DNA from: Alphaproteobacteria bacterium | Lineage (GTDB): Bacteria; Pseudomonadota; Alphaproteobacteria; ATCC43930; CGMCC-115725 | Assembly: GCA_019241915.1 (NCBI GenBank) | Contig: JAFAWI010000460.1 | Coordinates: 1-9,570 of the forward strand | Direction: 5' to 3' | Length of the DNA: 9,570 nt | Shown here: positions 1 through 5,856 of the stretch, in pieces | Layout of the letters: every line of letters starts with the position of its first letter | Numbering within the stretch: position 1 is the stretch's first letter | Notes under the pieces: model-generated | What the model saw: only the letters and a program-made list of their open reading frames with translations | Database searches by the model: none | Told to the model about the DNA's origin: nothing | Translations under genes and position numbers: made by a program

Positions 1-86
1 CTCGCCATGGCACCCCACTTTCAGGGCAGCTGCTGCCTAGCACTTCCGGCGCCCAGCTTCGAACGGCGATAAGCGCTTGAAATTAT

Positions 87-161
87 TGGAGCGGGCGAAG
101 GGATTCGAACCCTCGACCCCAACCTTGGCAAGGTTGTGCTCTACCCCTGAGCTACGCCCGC
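87..161 (-). tRNA. tRNA-Gly (anticodon GCC)
   Basis: Read on the minus strand this is a complete 75-nt tRNA. The 7-bp acceptor stem pairs GCGGGCG with CGCCCGC and is followed by U and an encoded CCA end. The D arm is closed by GCTC/GAGC, the anticodon arm CAACC/GGTTG encloses the loop TTGCCAA, and the T arm contains GGGTTCGAATCCC. The anticodon GCC (complement of 127-129) reads GGC and GGU glycine codons, of which GGC is the favoured one in a genome this GC-rich. No variable arm or intron is seen. Bases 1-86, downstream in its transcription direction, show no integrase, repeated 3' end or other sign that the gene serves as an attachment site. Confidence 0.97.
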
Positions 162-192
162 TTCCGCCGGCGCGCACGCCGGAAGCCGATCC

Positions 193-220
193 ATATCATA
201 CTTTGGGGCGGCGCGTGCAA
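193..220 (-). promoter_or_regulatory. candidate promoter of tRNA-Gly
   Basis: On the minus strand TTGCAC (complement of 215-220) is a good -35 match. It is followed after 16 bases by TGATAT (193-198), or after 14 bases by the better -10 match TATGAT (195-200). Either would start transcription about 20-30 bases before the mature tRNA 5' end. The AT-rich patch stands out from the GC-rich surroundings. The call rests on motif and position only, and the spacing is not ideal for either -10. Confidence 0.4.
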
Positions 221-255
221 GAGGCGGCTTTCGGCGCGATGTCCTGGCCGCTTGC

Positions 256-759
256 GTGAGGCGGCCAGCCGCCGCATCGTCGGCGCCATGCGGCCGCTCA
301 CGCCCGACCAGCTCTTTGCTTGCCTCGATCGAGCACCCGCCGGTCTTTACCGTCGCCGAAGCCAAGGCGCTGCGCGGCGCGCTGCCGGGGGGTCATTGCA
401 AGAGCCTGTTCCTCAAGGACAAGAAGGCCGGGCTGTGGCTCGTCGTCGCGCTGGAAGAGTGCCGGATCGATCTCAAGGCGCTGGCCAAGACGCTGGACGC
501 GGCGCGCTTGTCGTTCGGCCCGGGCGACCTGCTCTACGAACTGCTCGGCGTCCGGGCCGGCAGCGTCACCCCATTCGCCGCAGCCAACGACCGCACCGGC
601 CGCGTCACCATCGTGTTGCAGCGCGCGATGCTGACGCACGACCCGCTCAACTACCACCCGCTCGAAAACGACCGCACCACCGCGCTGGCGCCATCCGACC
701 TCATCCGTTTTCTCGAGGCCTGCGGACACCCGCCCCGCATCGTCGACATCGTGCAGTAG
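256..759 (+). CDS. ProX/YbaK-like aminoacyl-tRNA editing protein, N-terminus probably frameshifted
   Basis: This is a prolyl-tRNA synthetase-associated (INS/YbaK superfamily) free-standing editing domain, which in this family hydrolyses mischarged tRNA such as Ala-tRNA(Pro). In the 167-residue open frame the recognisable part runs from about residue 25: EHPPVFTVAEAKALRG, the HCKSLFLKDKK segment with the conserved lysine (K49), GSVTPFA near 102-108 and NYHPLENDRTTAL near 132-143. It ends at a TAG. The first 24 residues from the GTG at 256 are arginine/serine-rich and unlike the family. The expected N-terminal helix (MRPLTPDQLFACLD) lies in another frame from the ATG at 288. The frames switch at about 325-332, with roughly eight residues missing, so a small deletion has probably disrupted the gene, or the sequence carries an error. 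If the protein is made, it would need the GTG at 256 or a TTG at 316. The exact editing specificity is not visible. Confidence 0.75.
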   Translation: MRRPAAASSAPCGRSRPTSSLLASIEHPPVFTVAEAKALRGALPGGHCKSLFLKDKKAGLWLVVALEECRIDLKALAKTLDAARLSFGPGDLLYELLGVRAGSVTPFAAANDRTGRVTIVLQRAMLTHDPLNYHPLENDRTTALAPSDLIRFLEACGHPPRIVDIVQ

Positions 760-785
760 GGCCGCTCCGGCGGTCCCGACATTGG

Positions 786-815
786 CTTGTCATCGCTGCG
801 CCGTGTGGCCATGTT
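786..815 (+). promoter_or_regulatory. candidate cnoX promoter, possibly RpoH-like
   Basis: CTTGTCA (786-792) is followed after 16 bases by CCATGTT (809-815). This resembles the CTTG...CCCAT-T arrangement of heat-shock sigma factor promoters, and a -35 TTGTCA for the housekeeping factor would also fit. Transcription would start around 821-823, about 20 bases before the cnoX ATG. This is a motif resemblance in an 83-base gap, without further support. Confidence 0.3.
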
Positions 816-842
816 GTGAACACGATCTATCGCGAGGCGAGA

Positions 843-1769
843 ATGGCGGGCGAACAACTGATCGGCGGCGGCCACGGCGGGCCCGGCCGCGGCACCGCGG
901 CGGCGATCAAAGACGTCACCACCGAGACCTTTATGACCGAGGTCGTTGACGCCTCGTTCGAGCAGGCGGTCATCGTCGATTTCTGGGCCGAGTGGTGCGG
1001 GCCCTGCAAGCAGCTGGGGCCGATCCTCGAAAAGGCGGTGCGCGCGGCCAACGGCGCGGTGCGCATGGTCAAGCTCGACATCGACAAGAACCCCGAAGTC
1101 GCGCAGCAGATGCGCATCCAATCGATCCCGGCGGTCTATGCCTTCAAGGACGGCCGCCCGGTCGATGCGTTTGTCGGCGCGGTGCCGGAAAGCCAGGTCA
1201 AGCAGTTCGTCCAGCGGCTCGGCGGCCCGACCGGCCCATCGCCGGTTGACGAAGCGATCACCATGGCGAAGGAGGCGCTGCAGACCGGCGATGCCGACAG
1301 CGCCGCCGGCATCTTCAGCCAGGTGTTGCAGCGCGAGCCGGACAATATCGAGGCGCTGGCGGGGCTTGCGCGCACCCTCACCGTCAAAGGCGACTATTCG
1401 AATGCGCGCGAGCTGCTGTCTCGCGTCCCGCCGGACCGGCTGAGCCACGCCGAGGTCGCCGCCGCGCATTCCGCGCTCGAACTCGCCGAACAGGGTTCCA
1501 AGGCGCTGGGCGACGCCGACAAGTACCGCGCGCGGCTGGCCGCCGACGCGAACGACCACGAGGCGCGGTTTGAACTGGCGACCGCGCTGTTCGGCTCGGG
1601 CCAGCGCGAGCAAGGCATCGACGAATTGCTGACCTTGTTCCGCAAGGATCGCGCGTGGAACGACGAGGCGGCGCGCAAGCAGCTCGTCAAATTCTTCGAG
1701 GCGATGGGGCCAACCGATCCGCTGACGGCGGCGTCGCGGCGCAAGCTGTCGGCGCTGATGTTCTCATGA
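843..1769 (+). CDS. cnoX: CnoX-type chaperedoxin (thioredoxin domain + TPR)
   Basis: The product has 308 residues. An N-terminal thioredoxin fold at about 22-128 carries FWAEWCGPCK with the redox pair C52/C55, LDIDKNPEVAQQ, and the cis-proline in SIPAVYAF (P96). The C-terminal half, from about 135 to 290, is helical with tetratricopeptide-like repeats such as ALQTGDADSAAGIFSQ and ELATALFGSGQREQGID. This architecture matches CnoX/YbbN, a cytoplasmic holdase that hands clients to chaperonin and can form mixed disulfides with them. E. coli CnoX lacks the full CXXC; this protein keeps it, so thiol oxidoreductase activity is expected, as described for the Caulobacter protein. I chose the ATG at 843, preceded by GAGGCGAG, because the open frame upstream only reads through proX out of frame. 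The LON-domain gene follows after 22 bases. Confidence 0.9.
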   Translation: MAGEQLIGGGHGGPGRGTAAAIKDVTTETFMTEVVDASFEQAVIVDFWAEWCGPCKQLGPILEKAVRAANGAVRMVKLDIDKNPEVAQQMRIQSIPAVYAFKDGRPVDAFVGAVPESQVKQFVQRLGGPTGPSPVDEAITMAKEALQTGDADSAAGIFSQVLQREPDNIEALAGLARTLTVKGDYSNARELLSRVPPDRLSHAEVAAAHSALELAEQGSKALGDADKYRARLAADANDHEARFELATALFGSGQREQGIDELLTLFRKDRAWNDEAARKQLVKFFEAMGPTDPLTAASRRKLSALMFS

Positions 1770-1791
1770 CGCCCTCGGTGACGCTGAGCCG

Positions 1792-2448
1792 ATGAGCGAT
1801 CCTGAAGCGACCGCGCTGCCGGAGATCATCCCGATCTTCCCGCTGACGGGTGTGCTGCTACTGCCGCGCGGCCGGCTGCCGCTCAACATTTTCGAGCCGC
1901 GCTATCTGGCGATGACCCGCGATGCGATGGCCGGCGAGCGGCTGATCGGCATGGTGCAGCCGTCCGATCCGCCGATCCGCGAAATGAACCCGGCGGTCTA
2001 TCCGCTCGGCTGCGCCGGCCGGATCACCAGCTTTGCGGAAACAGACGACGGCCGCTTCATGATCACGCTGACCGGTGTGTCGCGGTTTTCGATCAAGGAT
2101 GAGCTGCCGCTCGTCTCCGGCTATCGCCGCATCGTCGCGGCGTGGGGTGCATTCGCGGCCGACGGCGCGCCGGATGAGGCCGAATTCGACCGCGCGCGGC
2201 TGATCCGGGGATTGCGCCACTTCTTCAGCCAGCGTCAGGTGGAGGCCGATTGGGGCGCGATCGAGCAGGCGCCCGGCGAACACCTCGTCACCTCGATCGC
2301 GATGATGTGCCCGTTCGCGCCGAGCGAGAAGCAGGCGCTGCTCGAGGCGAAGGACGTGGCGGAGCGGGCTCGGCTGCTTATTGCGCTGATCGAGATGACG
2401 GCTGTCGCGCCGCCGCCGGCGCAGCCGGACCCTGCGACGCGTCATTGA
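1792..2448 (+). CDS. stand-alone LON substrate-binding-domain protein
   Basis: The 218 residues correspond to the N-terminal substrate-binding (LON/PUA-like) domain of Lon protease only. No AAA+ ATPase or Ser-Lys protease domain follows. The diagnostic start of the domain is FPLTGVLLLPRGRLPLNIFEPRY at about residues 16-38. It is followed by LIGMVQ (51-56), GCAGRI (73-78) and a helical second half, with the SIAMMCPFAPSEKQALLEA segment near 168-186, where such proteins keep a conserved cytosolic-type helix bundle. The length fits lone LON-domain proteins, about 210-230 residues. The molecular role of this group is not established; binding of unfolded or specific proteins is an inference from Lon. 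It lies 22 bases after cnoX, so the two are probably co-transcribed and may be linked in protein quality control. The final 15 residues are proline/alanine-rich and likely disordered. Confidence 0.9.
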   Translation: MSDPEATALPEIIPIFPLTGVLLLPRGRLPLNIFEPRYLAMTRDAMAGERLIGMVQPSDPPIREMNPAVYPLGCAGRITSFAETDDGRFMITLTGVSRFSIKDELPLVSGYRRIVAAWGAFAADGAPDEAEFDRARLIRGLRHFFSQRQVEADWGAIEQAPGEHLVTSIAMMCPFAPSEKQALLEAKDVAERARLLIALIEMTAVAPPPAQPDPATRH

Positions 2449-2462
2449 TATGCCGTACTGCT

Positions 2463-2527
2463 GCCCCTCACCTCAACGCTCTCCCCGGACCTGAGGGGCC
2501 GTCACACCCACGTAGCCATGTGAGGGG
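2463..2527 (+). promoter_or_regulatory. alternative inverted repeats ahead of the Trm112-like gene
   Basis: GCCCCTCA (2463-2470) is perfectly complementary to TGAGGGGC (2492-2499). The heptamer TGAGGGG occurs again at 2521-2527, where it contains the ribosome binding site for the next gene. CCCCTCA can therefore pair with either copy, in mutually exclusive hairpins. The first hairpin has no following T run, so a classical intrinsic terminator is unlikely. The segment also resembles the CCCTCACC...CTCTCCCC palindromic intergenic repeats common in rhizobial genomes, so it may be a worn repeat element and not a regulator. Confidence 0.4.
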
Positions 2528-2531
2528 TTTC

Positions 2532-2735
2532 ATGGAAGGCTCGTTCGAGGTCGATCCGAAGCTGCTCGAAATTCTGGTCTGCCCGCTGACCAAGGCGCCG
2601 CTGCGCTACGACCGCGCGGCTCGCGAACTGATCAGCGACGAGGCCGGTCTCGCCTATCCCATTCGCGACGGCATCCCGATCATGCTCGTCGAGGAAGCTC
2701 GCCGGCTCGGCGACGACGAGAAGGCAAAGCCCTGA
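2532..2735 (+). CDS. Trm112/UPF0434-family small protein (YcaR-like)
   Basis: The 67-residue product matches the UPF0434/Trm112-like family: LLEILVCPLTKAPLRY at 11-26, ELISDEAGLAYPIRDGIPIML at about 32-52, then an acidic/basic tail. Eukaryotic and archaeal Trm112 activates methyltransferases that act on tRNA, rRNA and release factors. The role of the bacterial short form is not established. Zinc-binding members have a CPxC and further cysteines; here only C17 remains (CPLT, and ISDE in place of a later cysteine), so zinc binding is unlikely. The ATG at 2532 is chosen because GAGGGG lies just upstream at 2522-2527. The open frame extends further upstream but overlaps the LON gene with non-family sequence. 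The DUF971 gene follows after 13 bases. Confidence 0.88.
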   Translation: MEGSFEVDPKLLEILVCPLTKAPLRYDRAARELISDEAGLAYPIRDGIPIMLVEEARRLGDDEKAKP

Positions 2736-2748
2736 CGACGGGCTCGGC

Positions 2749-3120
2749 ATGCCAAGCACCGCGCCCTGGCCGGTCCAGCTCCGGCTGATCCGCGCCGAAA
2801 AGCGGCTCGAGGTCGAGTTCGACGACGGCAAGAAATTCAGCCTGCCGGCCGAATATCTGCGTGTCGAGAGCCCGTCTGCCGAGGTGCAGGGCCACGGGCC
2901 GGGCGAAAGGACAATCGTCCCGGGCCGTATGCACGTCGGCATCATGGAGCTGGAGCCGGTCGGCAATTACGCGGTGCGGATCAAGTTCGACGATCTGCAC
3001 GACACCGGCATCTATTCCTGGGATTACCTCTACCAACTCGGGGTCGAGCAGCCGCAGCGTTGGCGCAGCTACCTCGCCGCGCTTAAGGACAAGGGACTCG
3101 GTCGCGAGCCGCGCCGCTGA
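2749..3120 (+). CDS. DUF971 family protein
   Basis: The product is a 123-residue soluble protein matching the DUF971 family, a domain also found at the N-terminus of gamma-butyrobetaine hydroxylase. Visible hallmarks are a strand-rich first half (LRLIRAEKRLEVEFDDGKKF, 11-30, then LPAEYLRVESPSAEVQGHG), MELEPVGNYAVRIKFDDLHD (66-85) and the signature TGIYSWDYLYQLG (86-98). A helical WRSYLAAL stretch and a short basic tail follow. There is no signal peptide or membrane segment. The function of free-standing members is unknown; in the hydroxylase the equivalent domain binds zinc through Cys and His residues. This protein has no cysteine at all, so that site is absent. It ends the plus-strand run, and the next gene converges from the other side after 21 bases. 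Confidence 0.9.
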   Translation: MPSTAPWPVQLRLIRAEKRLEVEFDDGKKFSLPAEYLRVESPSAEVQGHGPGERTIVPGRMHVGIMELEPVGNYAVRIKFDDLHDTGIYSWDYLYQLGVEQPQRWRSYLAALKDKGLGREPRR

Positions 3121-3141
3121 CCCCGCCGTTCAGCCGGTCGG

Positions 3142-5259
3142 TCAAGCTTTCAGGAGCGCGTCCATCACCCGCTCGCGCGACAGCGGCAGGTCGCGCAGCC
3201 GCGCGCCGAGCGCATGCGCCACCGCGTTGCCGATCGCCGCGACCGTCGGGCCCCCGCTCGCCTCGCCGATCCCGAGCGGCGGCAGATCGGCGGTGGCGCC
3301 GACCAACTCGCAGAACACTTCCGGAACGTCGCTGAACCGTACCACCGGATAGCTGTCCCAGTCGCGCGAGCTGATTCCGGCGGCGTCAAGCCGCACGCCT
3401 TCCTTGAGCGCCCAGCTGATGCCCTGGATGACGCCGCCTTCGAGCTGGTTGAGCGCGCCGTACGGGTTGATGACGAGGCCGGCATCCGCGGCGCACCAGA
3501 TCGTCTCGACCTGCACCGCTTCGTCGACGGTCACATCGGCGACGACCGCGCAGTAGGCGGCGCGGTTTTTGTACATCGCAAAACCGATGCCGCGGCCCTT
3601 GCCGCTGCCGGCGGGCGGCAAGGGCCGCCAACCGGCCATCCGTGCGACATGCTCGACGACAGCCTTGGCGCGCGGGTCGGCGAGCACCGACAGCCGGTAT
3701 TCGACCGGGTCCATGCCGACGCGGGCGGCCAGCTCGTCCATCGCCGCCTCGATCGCGAACACGTTCAACGTCGCACCGAGACCGCGCAGCGACGAGGTGC
3801 GTACCGGAGTCTCTGCGACAAGGTGGTGGATGATGCGCTTGACCGGGAAGGCGTAGAGCGGCTCGCCGTTGCGTGTGCCGCCGCCGCCGCCCGCTTCGGG
3901 CGGGTCGGCAGGCGGCATCGGCGGCGGCGGGTCGGGCAGCGCTTCTGCCGCCAGCAGCAGACCGCCGCTGCCCGGCCGGCTCGAATGCCGCCCGCTCCAG
4001 ATCTCGGTGGTCCAGTCGGTCGGTCGGCCGGCGGCGTCAAGTATCGCGCGCACCGTCGTCACCATCGCCGGGCTGACCGGCTCGAAGCCGAACTCGTCCT
4101 CGCGCCGCCAGCGCACCCGGATCGGCACCCCCGGCCGCCGCACCGCGATCACCGCCGCGTCGGCCGCAGCGTCGTCGGCGCCGTTGTGGCCATAGCAGCC
4201 GGGCCCCTGCGCGTGCTTCACCGAGATGCGCGACGGGTCGAGCCTCAGGGTCTTGGCCAACGCTGCGCGCAGCGGGTAGACGCCCTGGGTGTGCGACCAC
4301 ACGGTCAGGTGCCCATCCTTGTAGAGCGCCAGCGCGCTGGACGGCCCGACCGAGGCGTGCGCGATGTGCATCCGCGTGAAGCTCGCCTCGTAGCGCGCCG
4401 AGCCGGGCGACAGATCGGGCTCCGGCGGACCCAGCACCCGGTCGATCGACGGCCGCTGCAGCAGCCAGCGGGCCTCTTCCTGGCCGGGGTTAAGCGGATC
4501 GATGCCATCCCAGCCGACATGGGCCGGGGCCACCGCCGCCGCGGCATCGACCGCGCGCTCGTCCACGCCGAGGATGGCGACGAAATTCCCCTCGCGCAGG
4601 ATGTCGATTTGCCCTTTTGCGGCACGCCGGATCGCCGCCTCGTCGATCGTTGCGACGGTTGCGTCGCGCCGCGGCTGGCGCACGACGCGGGCGTGCAGCA
4701 TCCCTTCGACCACCATGTCGTGAACAAACGCGGGCGCGCCGAACACTTTGGCGGCGAGATCGATGCGGGGGGCGCTGCGCCCGATCTCGCTGCGTTGCAC
4801 CTTTGGCGCGACGGCAGCGGTCGCCGAGCGCGCCAAGTCAAGGTTGGCTGCCAGCGACCAGTAATTCTCACCGGTCGGCGCGCCGCCGAGCAGAATCGCG
4901 CCATCGCTGACCGACAGCTCGCCGCGCGGCTGCACCAGCCGCGCGGCCGCCGCGTCGAGCAGCAGCCCGCGCACCTCGGCGCAGGCCAGGCGCAGCGCCA
5001 TGCCGCCGTACTGGATCGACTGGCTGCCCGCGGTATAGCCCTCGTTCGGCGTGAGGTCGGTGTCGCCGGTATGCAGCACAATACGGCCGGGCGACACGTC
5101 GAGCTCGTCGGCGGCGATTTGGCGCATTGCGGTGAGCACACCCTGGCCGATTTCGACCCGGCCGGTGGCGATAGTGACCTTGCCGGCGGTATCGAACCGC
5201 ACCCACTGGTCGAGCCGCGGGTTGGTCTGGAGCAGCGGCGGGATCGCGACGTCGCTCAT
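3142..5259 (-). CDS. molybdopterin-binding large subunit of a xanthine dehydrogenase-family hydroxylase (IorB/NicB type)
   Basis: The 705-residue protein belongs to the molybdenum hydroxylases that insert oxygen from water into N-heterocycles or aldehydes. It has the IorB/NicB layout: an N-terminal cofactor-binding segment (RVEIGQGVLTAMRQIAADEL, 34-53; NEGYTAGSQSIQ, 72-83), then an a/b hammerhead at about 165-260. Next come HTQGVYPLR (323-331), GPGCYGHNGADDAAADAA (352-369), RREDEF (385-390), TSSLRGLGATLN (488-499) and C-terminal PLGIGEASGGP, where E666 is the predicted catalytic glutamate. A Pro/Gly-rich stretch at 441-461 is usual in the family. There is no Tat signal and no CXXCH haem motif, unlike exported IorB-type and cytochrome-fused NicB-type proteins. 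The start overlaps the small-subunit stop by ATGA, so translation is coupled. The substrate cannot be told from sequence. Confidence 0.9.
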   Translation of the reverse strand: MSDVAIPPLLQTNPRLDQWVRFDTAGKVTIATGRVEIGQGVLTAMRQIAADELDVSPGRIVLHTGDTDLTPNEGYTAGSQSIQYGGMALRLACAEVRGLLLDAAAARLVQPRGELSVSDGAILLGGAPTGENYWSLAANLDLARSATAAVAPKVQRSEIGRSAPRIDLAAKVFGAPAFVHDMVVEGMLHARVVRQPRRDATVATIDEAAIRRAAKGQIDILREGNFVAILGVDERAVDAAAAVAPAHVGWDGIDPLNPGQEEARWLLQRPSIDRVLGPPEPDLSPGSARYEASFTRMHIAHASVGPSSALALYKDGHLTVWSHTQGVYPLRAALAKTLRLDPSRISVKHAQGPGCYGHNGADDAAADAAVIAVRRPGVPIRVRWRREDEFGFEPVSPAMVTTVRAILDAAGRPTDWTTEIWSGRHSSRPGSGGLLLAAEALPDPPPPMPPADPPEAGGGGGTRNGEPLYAFPVKRIIHHLVAETPVRTSSLRGLGATLNVFAIEAAMDELAARVGMDPVEYRLSVLADPRAKAVVEHVARMAGWRPLPPAGSGKGRGIGFAMYKNRAAYCAVVADVTVDEAVQVETIWCAADAGLVINPYGALNQLEGGVIQGISWALKEGVRLDAAGISSRDWDSYPVVRFSDVPEVFCELVGATADLPPLGIGEASGGPTVAAIGNAVAHALGARLRDLPLSRERVMDALLKA

Positions 5260-5750
5260 TGGCCACCCTCCGCCGCCGCCCGCATCGCCCCGGTCCTCAA
5301 CATGACCCCGGCGCGTTCGACGGCTTTCAGGATGCGGACATGGCTGCCGCAGCGGCAGATGTTGTCGTCAAGCGCCAGCGCGATCTCGCGCCGCGACGGC
5401 GCCGGGTTTCTGTCGAGCAGCGCCTTTGCCGAAACCAGGATGCCGGGCAGGCAGTAGCCGCACTGCCCGGCCTGCTCGTCGAGAAACGCGGTCTGCAGCG
5501 GATGCGGGTCCTCCGGCGTGCCAAGCCCTTCGATCGTCAGCACCTGCCGTCCAGCGACGGTCGACAACGCGCGGCCGCACGATTTGACCGGGGTGCCGTC
5601 GATCAGGACCATGCAGCAGCCGCATTGTTCCAGACCGCAACCGAACTTTGCACCCTTGAGGCCGAGATGATTGCGCAGCACGTCGAGCAAAGGCGTATCG
5701 CCATCCGCCGCCACATCGACGGCCCGGCCATTCAGGCTGAATGAGGTCAT
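5256..5750 (-). CDS. [2Fe-2S] small subunit of the molybdenum hydroxylase (IorA/NicA type)
   Basis: The 164-residue electron-transfer subunit contains two iron-sulfur domains. The plant-ferredoxin-type cluster uses C38, C43, C46 and C58 (FGCGLEQCGCCMVLIDG). The second, helical domain uses C97, C100, C132 and C134 (GQCGYC...ICRCGSHVRILKAV). The size fits IorA-like proteins (about 150-165) and matches no longer FAD-fused form. I chose the ATG at 5750 (MTSFSLNGR) because the ferredoxin fold begins there; an in-frame start at 5798 would add 16 unconserved residues. It precedes the large subunit with a 4-base ATGA overlap. It should pass electrons from the molybdenum site to an unidentified acceptor, since no FAD subunit gene flanks it. 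Confidence 0.92.
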   Translation of the reverse strand: MTSFSLNGRAVDVAADGDTPLLDVLRNHLGLKGAKFGCGLEQCGCCMVLIDGTPVKSCGRALSTVAGRQVLTIEGLGTPEDPHPLQTAFLDEQAGQCGYCLPGILVSAKALLDRNPAPSRREIALALDDNICRCGSHVRILKAVERAGVMLRTGAMRAAAEGGQ

Positions 5751-5856
5751 CGGTTTCTCGGGGTTATTGGCTGCAAAGCCGATCCTTCGTGCCGCCACAG
5801 CCGTGTCGCGGGCCGCCGGCAGAGCGAGGATAGTTGGTGCACGGGCGTAACGGAAA

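Noticed and set aside
23..38. Short palindrome GGCAGC-T-GCTGCC in the first 86 bases
   Set aside because: The one-base loop cannot fold as a hairpin, and there is no T run or neighbouring gene to give it a role.
87..161. tRNA-Gly as an integration site for a genomic island
   Set aside because: There is no integrase, no repeated tRNA 3' end in the window and no change in composition beside it.
161..185. Imperfect inverted repeat CTTCCG...CGGAAG next to the tRNA 5' end
   Set aside because: It needs a 3-base bulge to pair and lies in the tRNA leader. It is probably chance in GC-rich sequence.
651..1613. 320-codon minus-strand open frame opposite proX and cnoX
   Set aside because: It is antisense to recognisable domains, shows no family motif, and its composition is typical of a shadow frame.
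3869..3960. Pro/Gly-rich low-complexity segment in the large hydroxylase subunit, possibly an insertion
   Set aside because: Similar Pro/Gly-rich loops are usual at this place in IorB/NicB-type proteins, and the frame and flanking motifs are intact.
3214..5457. 747-codon plus-strand open frame spanning both hydroxylase genes
   Set aside because: It lies antisense to two well-supported genes, has no recognisable domain and is arginine/alanine-rich, as expected from GC-rich codon bias on the opposite strand.
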